Counted from the first letter of the stretch, positions 1-8,464 are shown. The stretch: DNA of 12,148 bases from Euperipatoides rowelli (GCA_003024985.2 PXIH01S0025981.1); one strand, 5' to 3'. The notes: generated by a model from the letters alone, not told the origin. Numbers and translations: made by a program.

Positions 1-1056
1 GTAAATACATGTTTTTTAATTGAATTTTAATCCCCAGCTAATTAAGAAATCTTTATCAATCTTGAAAAATTGAGTAGAATGATATAACTTTTATATTACA
101 TATAATTACATATTTTAGGTTTACTTACATATTATTGAAATATGTACATATTTTCACATATTTCAAGTTTTTTTCATCTGAAATGTCTACATTTTTAAAG
201 AATAAATACATGTTTTTACATATTTCAATTATTTTTTTAAAAATAATTTTTGAACGTTTATTTTTTTTTCCCCTAGCTGAGATGTTCTGCATGCTTTAAA
301 AAGCATTGAAATAAATTAGTCTTAAAAACTTTTGTGGCCGCTTCCTGGTTGAAGCTAAAATTAAAATAAATTCTTGAATATTGTACTTAAATAGCTTTCA
401 CATAAAAGCTATAGAAAGCACAATACTTAACTAACTTTAAGTCTTGTTTTTTTTCTTAATTAGAAACTGAAAGATTGATAATTTATTCTTAAAAATAAGT
501 TTGTGAAGATAAGATGACCAAGCAAAAACATTAAAACTATTTAAATTGACATAATAATGTAGAAGAATTTCCATGACTTTTCAAGAGTTGAAAACGTCTT
601 TTCTGATTCCAGGTGAAAAATCAATAACATGTCACGTTTCCTTTACTCAATTCTAGACACAGTGGCTAATGTGAGGAAAGATTTAAATAAAAAACAATAA
701 ATATTAAATCTCTTGTACCACACAACATTCTGCATTCTTTAAGGATTTATGCCAAGATATAGCCTAATATCTGAAGACATTTTTTAAAAAAAATTATTTA
801 TTTCCGACTTCCCTATTAAAAAGATTTTTCACGCTGGGTCATACAAATTTAAACAAGTCTTCAAATTTCTTTGGAATCATTCATTCATTCCAAAATATTT
901 TACAGTAGGCTATACAAAATAGAGCAAATTATATTTTAGTAGCCTAATAAAATTCAGATCAAATAGTTTTATAGCTCATGGCATTAAAATTATTTGCTAT
1001 CCTACTAGAGTTTTATTTTCTTGTTGAGTACTGACAATTGTCTACTGTAGCTGGTC

Positions 1057-1130
1057 CTCTCTAAATACAATAATCTTCGTGGCCAGTGCAAATAATAATT
1101 GCTGAGTCCAGGCATAATGTATTTAGAGAG
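1057..1130. repeat. Inverted repeat, 13-bp perfect arms
   Basis: The arms are 1057-1069 (ctctctaaataca) and 1118-1130 (tgtatttagagag), perfect complements separated by 48 bases. Inside the loop a second, smaller stem can form at 1088-1102 (gcaa and ttgc flanking an AT core), so the whole could fold as a nested hairpin. It may be the remnant of a small foldback element or a chance structure. No target-site duplication is obvious. Confidence 0.55.
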
Positions 1131-1354
1131 AAGTGAAGATATCTTTTTTTAAAAAAAGTCAGTTTAATAAATAGCTTATATATACATATTAAGCCGTAAT
1201 TGTAATTTGCTAGCAATTAATAGGTTATTATTTATTTTAATAGCTTTTTTGTTTCCTTCTTAATATGTCATCGGAAATTTGATAGCATTTAATTAGAATA
1301 AGCTTTAGGTTAAAAAAAACAAATAAAAAATAACAATTAGTATTTTTTATTATT

Positions 1355-1374
1355 ACAATTTAATATTAAATTGT
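1355..1374. repeat. 20-bp perfect palindrome
   Basis: The half-site acaatttaat at 1355-1364 is followed directly by its exact reverse complement at 1365-1374, with no spacer. Symmetry stops at the next base pair. In such AT-rich DNA short palindromes are common, but 10-bp half-sites without mismatch are less so. Function is unknown. Confidence 0.6.
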
Positions 1375-1839
1375 GCTATTTTTAATAAGTTAGGCTAGGT
1401 TTTTTTTTTTAATTTTTTTTCGAATTTTCCATGTTGTCAATGAGTCTATTTTTTTATTTATTAAAATCAATGAAGAATAACTAGCATATAAAACAAATAT
1501 AAACATTGAAGATTCATATTTCCTAATGGTATTTTTTATTTATTTCAAACAGTAATTTCAGCTAGTTAGCCATAAAAATAAAACAATAAAAATAGTAAAT
1601 ATGAATGCGCTGGTGGTAACCGCAAATTGGATTCACGTTATGTCTCTCATTAACAGAAGATTGAACTAGTTTAAATTTCAGTTGATTTTTCCTCTTTTTA
1701 TATAAAAAATAAAGAAGTGATGAGTATTTTTCAAAAGTAAGACAGATTTTGATGTGCAATGTGGATGGTTGTATGATGTGTGTTATCAGCAAAATAAAGC
1801 CCGGTTGTTTAAACACAATATTGAGCAGACAGCACGGTT

Positions 1840-1978
1840 GCTGTAAAAAATGTACTATTGAAATGTACTATATTTACGTGACCGTAGAGTAACATATTAG
1901 TGTGAACAGAATTCTGTTGACGTGCCCGAACTTTCATGTTCAACTTTCTCTTAACTTATCACTGTGAACCAGCCTTAA
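1840..1978 (-). mobile_element. Possible terminus of a TTAA-flanked DNA element
   Basis: Read on the minus strand, a TTAA at 1975-1978 is followed by GGCTGGTTCACAGTG, a terminal-repeat-like start of the sort seen in small non-autonomous DNA transposons of insects with TTAA target sites. The following bases to about 1840 are less AT-rich than the surroundings and include a 14-bp palindrome (aacagaattctgtt, 1905-1918). I could not find a matching opposite terminus in the window, so the element may be truncated, or the call may be wrong. The coordinate 1840 is only where the composition changes. Confidence 0.25.
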
Positions 1979-2004
1979 GTCATGCATCTACAGTGCTAGG
2001 TTAT

Positions 2005-2018
2005 CCTAGTGGACTAGG
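2005..2018. repeat. Palindromic cluster CCTAGT-GG-ACTAGG
   Basis: Two perfect 6-bp arms surround a GG spacer. The cluster is widened by CAGTG at 1991-1995 and CACTG at 2020-2024, which are also inverted with respect to each other, so a longer interrupted stem is possible. It lies between the possible TTAA element end and the candidate polypurine tract of the retroelement. If the retroelement LTR starts near 2065, this stem would be within its U3 region. Confidence 0.4.
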
Positions 2019-2065
2019 CCACTGAAGATCCGCCTTAGAATTTCTTCCTTTATTAACATGGATCA

Positions 2066-2075
2066 TCCCCCCACC
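2066..2075 (-). other. Candidate polypurine tract of the retroelement
   Basis: On the minus strand this is GGTGGGGGGA, followed immediately by TG, as expected at a junction between a plus-strand primer tract and the U3 start of an LTR. It lies about 145 bases beyond the integrase stop codon, a normal distance for an element without env. The weakness is that no matching 5' LTR sequence was found upstream of gag, so the junction cannot be confirmed from the window. Confidence 0.35.
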
Positions 2076-2219
2076 AAGACACAAACACATGAAATCACAT
2101 AAGTGATAGGAAAACTTTTCATTATAGCTTTTCAAAAAGACAAAATTTAGTTAACTTTTCACAGGAACCTATTTGTTGACAAAAGCATCCTGCAGGTGAT
2201 AAATACAAAAAAAAAAATA

Positions 2220-3480
2220 CTATATAATGTATAATTTACTGATTTTTCCTAAATGTAATGATGACTCGTCCGTCTCGGTAGTTCCAAACATGCGTTCAAT
2301 AGTTGATTCGCCTATTTGGCCCACGGCGGATGAGCCAGCGGTTGAATTACTGGGAATTGTTGATATAACTGATGATATATCTAAATCGGATGGGTGATCA
2401 ATCTCAGCATTGAGTTCTGGTGTACTAGGGCGCCCAAAGTACGGTTCAATTTGTTGTGTGTGCCAGTTGCCTTATGCTTAGTTATTATGCACAAACTTTA
2501 ATTCACAATTGTTAGCCGAAGTCATCCATGCTATCCGGAAGGGTTCTTTCCATCTGGGACTCAATTTTGCTGACATCCCCCTCAGACCTGATGATGGTGT
2601 GAAATCCACGACCTTGATCAAATCTCCCTCCATGAAATAATATTTGGCTTGTCACTTGTGAGCGACTGCCAACTTCTTATTCGCAAGCGAATGGAGAAGA
2701 CCAATCTTTTCTGTGATGGAGGCATGGTCGTAGTCTAGTGCATTTTCATCTATCTCGTCCAGGAAGATGAATTGGTTATTGATCAGAAAAACCAGATCGT
2801 GCCTGTACATTAAAAAGCTGGGGGACTCCCCAGTACTTTCTTGGTGCATGCTCCATATTGTGCAACAATAACTCATTGATGTTGTTGTCCCGGGCGTTGT
2901 GGCATCCCTCCAGATAGCAGCTGATTAAAGATTTCAAAGTTCTAATAGCGTGTTCCACTTGGTTAACCTCCGGTTAATGGATTGAACATTTATTATGGGT
3001 CACATTTAAGGAGCTCAGGACATCACTAAACTCATTACTTGTGAATTGGGAACCTCTATCAGTGATGACAATATTTGGTACACCATGATGGTATACCATG
3101 TCCATAAGCTTGTCAGCTGCTTGTCTCGCAGTAGCATCCCTAATGGGGAAAACCTCAATCCATTTAGTGAAAAGGTCAATAAATATGATGACATATTTAT
3201 TGGCCTTCACCGTACGAAAGAGGACCAATGAAATCCATAGCTATGAATTGCATTGGCTTCCTTGCCTGGATCGATTGCATTATCCCAATTGGTTTCATAC
3301 TGCTTGACTTCATCAGCTGACACATTGGGCAGCTTTAGACGTACTGTCTCACTATTTTGGCCATCCCAATCCAAAAGTATCGGTTTTTAACCAGATTCTG
3401 AGTCTTCGTAATGCCCATGTGACCCCCCAAAGGTGAATCATGAAATGTTCTCAAAATTTTGTTAATTTCAGACTGCAGAA
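2220..3480 (-). pseudogene. Integrase (Ty3/gypsy), broken
   Basis: The integrase would insert the reverse-transcribed DNA into the host genome. The N-terminal zinc finger is visible: two histidines in FHDSPLGGHMG (about 3415-3450) and two cysteines in SCPMC (about 3320-3335), separated by a stop (QYV-stop) just before the cysteines. The catalytic core shows the first Asp in MDFIGPL (codon 3233-3235), the second in ITDRGSQF (3058-3060) and the Glu in NQVEHAIRTLK (2953-2955). A frameshift near 3215 separates the first Asp from the rest. A stop at 2971-2973 lies between the second Asp and Glu, where the spacing is 35, one less than the canonical 36. Another frameshift occurs near 2830. The C-terminal part, with GDLIKVVDFTP and KLSPRWKEPFRI (GPY/F-like), is readable, and a Ser/Thr-rich tail ends at the TAG at 2220-2222. 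Confidence in the family is high and in non-function very high. Confidence 0.9.
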
Positions 3481-3684
3481 GCAAAAATAAAATTTCTTAT
3501 TATTATTTTTAGTACTTCATTAACTATTACTAATTTGTCTCTATTTTTTTAAAAAAAATAGTTTATTATTTTTCAGTTTGATTAACATACTAATACCCTC
3601 ATCATTCACCTTGAAGCCGCTTCAGCTCCTGAAATTTATCAGGAACTAAACTACTAGCTTCAGATGATGATGGTGTACTAGTGA

Positions 3685-3762
3685 TAACCAAAATTTTTTT
3701 AGGTTCCGCCGGAGGATTAATCAAGGGAAGGGGCACAGGAGATAAGGCATCAGCCATCTTAT
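3685..3762 (-). repeat. Direct repeat copy 1 (native RNase H-integrase linker)
   Basis: This 78-bp segment matches 3849-3926 with only 3 mismatches, at a fixed offset of 164 bases. On the minus strand it encodes ADALSP and a proline-rich linker. It directly follows DYEVRHQPGKK, the usual ending of gypsy RNase H, so this copy sits in the expected native position at the end of RNase H. Confidence 0.9.
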
Positions 3763-3848
3763 TTTTTTTTTTCCGGGCTGATGTCTTACCTCATAATCTA
3801 AATTTTGCAATCGAAGGCTTCATCTTCCGAGCCTTCTATGAGGGTCTT

Positions 3849-3926
3849 TAACCAAAATTTTTTTAGGTTCTGCCGGAGGATTAATCAAGGGAAGGGGCAC
3901 AGGAGATAAGGCATCATCCACCTTAT
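3849..3926 (-). repeat. Direct repeat copy 2 (inserted inside RNase H)
   Basis: This copy matches 3685-3762 (3 differences in 78) and occupies the place between TDHNTLCY and KDPHRRLGR of RNase H. In related elements only a handful of residues lie there. Its length, 78 bases, is a multiple of three, and the reading frame is the same before, within and after it. It looks like a template-switch or gene-conversion product rather than normal domain sequence. Confidence 0.85.
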
Positions 3927-4239
3927 AACAGAGGGTGTTATGGTCTGTTACCACAGTGAACTTCAGCCCCTAAATATTGTCTAAAATATTTGATACCAAA
4001 CAGGATACCAAGACATTCCTTCTCTGATGCACTCCACTTTTGCTTTGTGTTGCTTAGGGGGCAACTTGCATAATCAACCACAGAACTTTTTGAAGGTCCT
4101 GTGCTTGCTTGACTCAACACCGCTCCCACCCCGATGTCAGAAGCATCCATAGTGAGTGTAAAAGGTCTGGAATAATTTGGATATGCCAATATTGGTTCTT
4201 CAACCAACTTTGCTATCAAAATTTGAAAGCTTTGTTGGC

Positions 4240-5065
4240 ATTTTTCAGACCATAAGAATTTGACATTCTTTTTTAATAAGAATGTCAAAGGTTTTGCTAT
4301 TGTAGCAAATTGGGGGAAGAACCTTACTGGGTACTTTCTAATGGCTTCCGTCTTACCTGGATCAGGCTTTATGCCATCTGGAATAATAAGATGGCCCAGT
4401 GCCCTCAATTCATTAACACAAAAATGGCACTTGTCCTTATTCAGTTTTAAATTGGCCTTGTTCAAAACTGAAAATATTTGTTCAAGGTCATGTTTATGTT
4501 GTTCAATGGTGCAATGGCTAATATAATGTCATCCAGGTAGACAACGCAAGTTTTGTTGATTAAATGACCCATAACATTTTGCATAACGTGCATAAAAGTA
4601 TATGGCGCATTACACAACCCAAATGACATTCTTAAAAATTCATACTTGTTAGTATGAGTAATGAATGCTGTTTTATGAATGTCCTGGGAATTAATATTTA
4701 TGTTCCAATATCCGGACCGTGCATCCAGAACAGACAAACTTGGTTTATTCGCTAAAAATTACAGGATATCATCGATCCTGGGTAATGGGTATGATTCCTT
4801 TATAGTAAATATAATTTTTCTTCCGGTAGTCCACACAGAATCTAAATTTTTTATTTTCTTCTGTACTTCCCTTTTTTTCTACTAGGACTACCGGAGACAT
4901 ATACACTCTGTGACTTTGTCTAATAATCCCATTGTCAAGCATTTATTTGATTAGTATTTCAATTTCAAGCCTTTTTATAGGGCTAGCACTGTATGGCCTA
5001 AGATTTATAGGCCTCCCCGGCTCCAGAGTTTTGGAATGAAACAAAATATTTGTTTCGCCCGGCTG
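4240..5065 (-). pseudogene. Reverse transcriptase (Ty3/gypsy), broken
   Basis: This domain would copy the element RNA into DNA. The N-terminal part shows PYSASPIKRLEIEILIK, a stop, then MLDNGIIR, SPVVLVEKKG and KFRFCVDYRK (about 5010-4825), the usual fingers region. A frameshift and stops follow at about 4820-4740. From 4737 the palm is well preserved: SVLDARSGYWNI, then FGLCNAPYTFM, then the catalytic VVYLDDIIL box with YLDD at 4528-4539. A one-base frameshift lies near 4510-4518, just after YLDD; the thumb continues in another frame as LNKANLKLNKDKCHF and GHLIIPDGIKPDP. About 20 residues expected between IRKYP and FFPQFATIAKPL are absent with the frame kept. The connection to RNase H (KNVKFLW) includes a 12-bp-arm palindrome. 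Confidence 0.92.
4259..4289. repeat. Perfect 12-bp-arm hairpin within pol
   Basis: tttgacattctt at 4259-4270 and its exact complement at 4278-4289 are separated by 7 bases. The stretch encodes part of LTFLLKKNVKFLW on the minus strand, so the symmetry is in coding-derived sequence. It is probably coincidental, but it is the longest perfect stem within the retroelement. Confidence 0.6.
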
Positions 5066-5137
5066 GTCACTATAAAAAGGTCTTAAAATTGTACAACCAA
5101 TCTCGAAATGGACTTAGGCAAGTTAGGCAATGTAACT

Positions 5138-5760
5138 CTATTGCCAGTCGGACAAAGTGAGCTGCATTTCTAATTCACTAGGATATAAATTCTTATAAAG
5201 TTTATCCTCTCCCTTACCAAAATCGATGGTAGCCTTATGTGTTAGTTTGTTACTAGATATAATTTTGTTTACTATGTTATAAGATTGTTTGCTATATTTT
5301 GGAACTCCATTTTTAATAACTTTTGGAAAATATACCAAATTAAATTCCTCTTTATTCATCAGTGGTGAAGTCACCAAATTTTGACTTATATTTAGAGTCG
5401 ATTTGAATTTTTCAAAAATATTCAGTCCCAAAATAAGCTTGTAATTAAAATTTTTAAGGAACACAAATTCTAAAGTTTAAGATAAGCTACCTAGACTTAC
5501 CGGAACTATAAAAATTGTTGTAGGCATCCATTGCTCTTTGTTAGCTAAAATCAATCCGTTTTCATCTTCTTTTCAAGGTCTACTTGGCAATTTAGCTTTT
5601 ATAAAATGATTTGCTAACTCTTTGCCTTTGATCGAAGCATCAGTGCCGGTGTCTAGGAGCCCTATTTCCCAATAATTATTTAATTTAATTTTTAGAGAAT
5701 ATTTATTCCTAATTGTGTCTAAATAATGTTTAAATTTTTTATCAGCAAACAATTTTGAGC
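5138..5760 (-). pseudogene. Retroviral-type aspartic protease region, broken
   Basis: The protease would cut the Gag and Gag-Pol polyproteins. The catalytic triad motif is seen as IGLLDTGTDASI (DTG codons at 5645-5653, minus strand), and about 60 residues later the second conserved segment of the fold appears as LILGLNIFEKF. An in-frame stop follows LPSRP (near 5570) and another follows GSLS (5476-5478), both between the two motifs, so the domain cannot be made in one piece. After the second motif an open stretch of about 100 codons (5464-5138) has no recognised motif and probably joins protease to RT. It ends at a stop at 5138 with a further gap before RT homology starts near 5065. Confidence 0.8.
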
Positions 5761-5789
5761 CAAAGTTTTACTTTTTTGATGTTGCACCC

Positions 5790-6825
5790 TGCTCTTCAGT
5801 GTGACTCTCTACTAGTTTAAATTATTACCTTTAGTTTTAAATGTCTTGGGCTTTGTCCGATCTATATTTTCATTTTGTGGTTGTCTTTTTATATAACAGT
5901 TTTCATTAGACTTGCATTTAATTTTTGATGTTTTTCATTGAGTTTCCTAAAAATTATATCCGAAATTTTTTTACAAAATGTGGAATTAAATAAAAATAAA
6001 TATTTTTCATATGACTTCATTATTTTTTTGCTGCCCTCAAACCAATCTAACGCTTCCTCATCTAAGTAGCAATATAACAATTCTTGTGTTTTCACCCCTG
6101 AAATTTTGTAAAGATTTATATATTTTTTAAAATTACGAATCCAATTTTTTGGACTCTGACCCTTACTATTTGAAAATNTTTTAGGTTCTAGGCTTTTAAC
6201 TGATTGTTTATCTATTTTTTAATGATTTCTTCTTCTAGTTTTATTTTTGATAATTCTTAATTGTTCTCTTATTTTTGCTTCAGACTGTTTTAATTTTTCA
6301 GATTCAGATGATGTTTTTTTACTTATGTCATATCTACTTTTATTAGTTTTTTTCATTATTATTTTATTTTTTGTGCTTAACTGTGGTTTTTCTAGAATTT
6401 CTGAACTATTGTTATTGGTTTCTGAATCTTGCATTTTATAAATTATGTGTTGTAACTTTGTGACCGCCTTTCCAATGGTGGTTTCACTACTATTTTTATC
6501 CTTATGTATCCTGTTTTATATTCCCTTACAACCTCAGATTCCGAGCTAGACTTATCTCTTTTCTGCCGGATTTTATGTTTACTTAATTTTTTAATATAAG
6601 TTTTACTACTATTTTTTAAGTTATTTTTTTTTTATTTTACCGCTTTATCTATTGTACTAGAGCCGTATTTGAAATCCAATTTTGTAAACAAATATCTAAC
6701 AGTTTTTTTTAATTTTTGACATCTATTTCTATTTTTTGTTCATCATTTTCATCATCGTCAGAAAATGTTATTGGATTAGTTTCGGAATACTTTTTAGCAC
6801 TTTTAGCTGTCATTTTTGCAGCCAT
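5790..6825 (-). pseudogene. Gag-like region, broken
   Basis: Gag would form the particle and bind the RNA. The likely start is the ATG at 6823-6825 (MAAKMTAKSAKKYSE), in a good position upstream of all pol domains. The frame is lost after about 30 codons. A second open piece at 6434-6219 is lysine-, glutamate- and serine-rich with a probable coiled coil (SESEKLKQSEAKIREQLRII). A third part from about 6165 to 5889 resembles the capsid homology of gypsy-type Gag: SPKNWIRNFKKYI, a short gap, then LLYCYLDEEALDWFEGSKK. No CCHC zinc knuckle is recognisable downstream; only two cysteines (KCKSNENC, about 5905) remain. Stops follow before the protease. The unresolved base at 6178 lies inside. Identification rests on position and on the EALDWF-type segment. 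Confidence 0.72.
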
Positions 6826-6919
6826 TTTCAAATTATATATTTTTTTTATTTTTTAATATTATAATGAATTAAAATAATGTTTTGTATCAATTTTGGCTAT
6901 TAAAAGCTTATATTATAAT

Positions 6920-6981
6920 ATTTCTGGATAACAGAGCATTCAATGTATATATTTCTGGATAACAAAGACTTTAATGTATAT
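6920..6981. repeat. Two tandem 31-bp units
   Basis: Units 6920-6950 and 6951-6981 both begin atttctggataaca and end aatgtatat, with 4 differences in 31 positions. This is the only clear head-to-tail duplication in the AT-rich stretch upstream of gag. Tandem subrepeats are common in LTR-element leaders, so it could belong to the retroelement, but this is not provable here. Confidence 0.8.
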
Positions 6982-7185
6982 TATTTGAACAATTTCTAAA
7001 TTATAAATCTCTACTTTTTTTCTTTATATATATAGTTACTATATCGTACTTATTTATTTCACATTAATTTTATAATAAATTAATTGAATATGTATGAACA
7101 TAAATACATGGACTTAATTAATTATTCAAATTTATTCATTCCTCCTTAATGATTTTAATGGTAACTGTTATCAACTAAAACCTTC

Positions 7186-7219
7186 AAATTGACTAAGTCA
7201 ATTTAATATTGAATATTAA
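7186..7219. repeat. Two adjacent odd palindromes
   Basis: aaattgact, one base, agtcaattt (7186-7204) forms a perfect 9-bp-arm palindrome. It is followed at once by ttaatatt, g, aatattaa (7203-7219), an 8-bp-arm palindrome; the two overlap by two bases. Either could extrude as a tiny cruciform or bind a dimeric protein. No further context supports a role. Confidence 0.55.
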
Positions 7220-8135
7220 TAAATTTTATACCTGAAAAAAAAAATTCCTAGGCTACACAATCCTATTAATATTTATTACTGGGAATGTGTGTAATAATTT
7301 CTAGTTTTAGAGAAGAAAAAAAGAATATTTCAACACTTTAACGTTAATACTAATACTAATATGTTATAACTTATAACCTTGTAATCAATAATATTATAAT
7401 CACACTTTATCATATGCAAATTTTATAATAATTTACCTTAATTAGTTTGATGCTAGATTTGTAATAATTATAATTTCAATATTATGCTTGTCCCAGTTTC
7501 AATATTAAATATAAATAAATTGATTTACTGTATTACTTGATATAACAAAATAATAATTATATAAAAAATAATAATTAATGAAATATCAAAAATAAATTAA
7601 TATAGGCCCAATTATATAAAGTTCCAATTGAAAAAATATAAATAAATAAAAATATAGGGTCCAAAAAACAAATTAATTAATAAAATTTAAGCAATTAAAT
7701 TAGTGCACTCATTAAACAAAGGTTAACCAGGTTTTTAAATAACGTTAGCTAACAGTTTAATAATGTCAGTTTTTTTTTTTTGTTATAATTGCCTCTAATT
7801 TTTGTAGCTTTATTTCATTAGTCACTGGAAACAGTCACTTGAAAGTCATTTTCTATTCGGAAAACTCTATGTTATCTCTTACTTAATTTAGAAAGGAAAT
7901 AAACTAATATGTATCGTCCATTTCTTTGCCCTAGGCTATATTTTTATAGTTAGCTATTTGTTTAAATTAGAAAATTGAACATGGCGAATATACAAAAGCA
8001 ATTCCTACCTTCGGTTAGACAACTATAACGGTTTGCTACTAGACACGGGAGGGGTCTAAACCCTTACACTGAAGCGAAAGATAGCTGATAGCTAGTAAAT
8101 GTCCTGCACTGAACTTCCTGTGGACGGCCGTTAGC

Positions 8136-8143
8136 CGATTTAC
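8136..8143. repeat. Left copy of 8-bp flanking word
   Basis: cgatttac here is identical to 8714-8721. The two copies bracket the GC-richer candidate LTR. The first five bases (cgatt) would be a 5-bp target-site duplication if the LTR spans 8141-8713. The extra three shared bases may be chance or may mean a different boundary. Confidence 0.45.
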
Positions 8144-8298
8144 GAAACTGAGCTGCTAATGCTGAGCAAGTAAACAAGAATAAGGAGAAATAAAGACACG
8201 AGTCTATTTAGTTGTAAATAAACACTGTATTGAAATAATGTTCTGGCACATACAATTGTTTACAGAATAAACGTGGAAATAATAAAAGGTATATTCTT

Positions 8299-8304
8299 AC
8301 CTTC
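8299..8304 (-). other. Splice-donor-like site
   Basis: On the minus strand the sequence is GTGAAG followed by GTAAGAAT, a near-consensus 5' splice site with the intron starting at 8300. It lies about 175 bases downstream of the predicted initiator. A second, similar site, GAAG followed by GTAGGA, occurs on the same strand with its intron starting at 8008. Confidence 0.35.
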
Positions 8305-8437
8305 ACAGCAGACGTTCTAGGCGAACGATGTATGGCCGGTCTCCAAGACATCGTGTAAGCGCCAACATAGTTGTAGCGAAGACAAAATCCAAATATCCAA
8401 TGCCTAATCTATCACACGGTTCGCCAAGGCGAGCCAT
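8303..8437 (-). CDS. Short ORF of unknown function in the LTR-like block
   Basis: An open frame of 44 codons starts with ATG at 8435-8437 and ends with TGA at 8303-8305. It begins 37 bases downstream of the predicted transcription start and has G at -3 and +4 around the ATG. The peptide begins MARLGEPCDRLGIGY and ends IVRLERLL; it has a hydrophobic middle (FVFATTMLAL) but no family I recognise. The stop sits 3 bases before a splice-donor-like site. It could be a short upstream ORF in an LTR, a coding first exon, or chance in GC-richer DNA. Codon evidence is too short to decide. Confidence 0.25.
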   Translation of the reverse strand: MARLGEPCDRLGIGYLDFVFATTMLALTRCLGDRPYIVRLERLL

Positions 8438-8464
8438 CACCCAGCTTACTAAAATAAGAAAGGA

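Larger units (their letters stand above)
1..1800. other. AT-rich non-coding stretch with small hairpins
   Basis: No credible gene is visible on either strand. The sequence is dominated by A/T runs and short open frames without recognisable motifs. A word of 14 bases (aaatacatgttttt) occurs near position 3 and again near 206, and TACATAT-like words cluster between 100 and 240, which suggests local slippage or duplication. An 8-bp-arm hairpin lies at 391-412, a 13-bp-arm inverted repeat at 1057-1130, a T7A7 self-complementary tract at 1143-1158 and a 20-bp perfect palindrome at 1355-1374. The minus-strand open frame at 1562-1816 has no family signature and biased low-complexity composition, so it is treated as chance. 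Confidence 0.7.
3685..4240 (-). pseudogene. RNase H (Ty3/gypsy), broken by an internal duplication
   Basis: RNase H would remove the RNA strand of the RNA-DNA hybrid during reverse transcription. Visible active-site landmarks are Asp in MDASDIGVGAVLSQ (codon 4145-4147), Glu in SEKECLGI and Asp in TDHN near 3940. A frameshift lies between the first two and TDHN, near 3955: the upstream frame runs off as VHCGNRP. After TDHNTLC the normal next segment is replaced by a 78-bp in-frame copy of the downstream linker (3849-3926). The canonical sequence then resumes with KDPHRRLGR, a TGA where family members carry Trp, and SLRLQ, and the domain ends DYEVRHQPGKK. The linker towards integrase (3480-3685) is AT-rich and contains several stops. 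Confidence 0.88.
2066..6825 (-). mobile_element. Degenerate Ty3/gypsy-type LTR retrotransposon, internal region
   Basis: On the minus strand the domain order gag, protease, reverse transcriptase, RNase H, integrase is the Ty3/gypsy order; Ty1/copia elements place integrase before RT. Domains are identified by LLDTG in protease, YLDD in RT, an HHCC finger and DDE residues in integrase, and a GPY/F-like tail. No env follows integrase. Numerous in-frame stops and frameshifts occur in every domain, so no full polyprotein can be made and this is an old, non-autonomous copy. An ambiguous base lies at 6178. The clade cannot be fixed by eye. The outer limits are uncertain because paired LTRs, primer binding site and target-site duplications were not found. 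Confidence 0.9.
6840..7980. other. Very AT-rich stretch upstream of gag
   Basis: This stretch lies where a leader, primer binding site and 5' LTR of the minus-strand retroelement would be expected, but I see no sequence matching the region beyond the candidate polypurine tract (below 2066) and no tRNA-complementary site. It holds a short tandem duplication (6920-6981) and two adjacent odd palindromes (7186-7219), and otherwise mostly A/T runs. No gene is visible. Confidence 0.6.

Noticed and set aside
1143-1158. T7A7 self-complementary tract as a terminator or regulatory site
   Set aside because: Similar TnAn tracts recur (near 783, 3543 and 9182), as expected in AT-rich DNA.
1562-1816. Minus-strand 84-codon open frame
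   Set aside because: Composition is biased, no domain is recognised, and it lies in AT-rich sequence with no promoter or splice support.
2220-2450. An env gene after integrase
   Set aside because: The open stretch here is the integrase C-terminal tail; no signal peptide, cleavage site or membrane segment follows before the candidate polypurine tract.
3046-3307. Plus-strand open frames across the integrase
   Set aside because: They lie antisense to a well-supported integrase domain and have no family motif; they are shadows of the coding strand.
4260-4885. Plus-strand open frames across RT
   Set aside because: They are antisense to the RT palm and thumb motifs on the minus strand, with no independent support.
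6247-6441. Plus-strand hydrophobic open frame
   Set aside because: It is the complement of the lysine-rich gag piece; hydrophobicity arises from reading A-rich codons on the opposite strand.
7981-8028. Short plus-strand frame starting ATGGCGAAT
   Set aside because: It is only 15 codons before a stop and has no supporting signal; the better signals in this block are on the minus strand.
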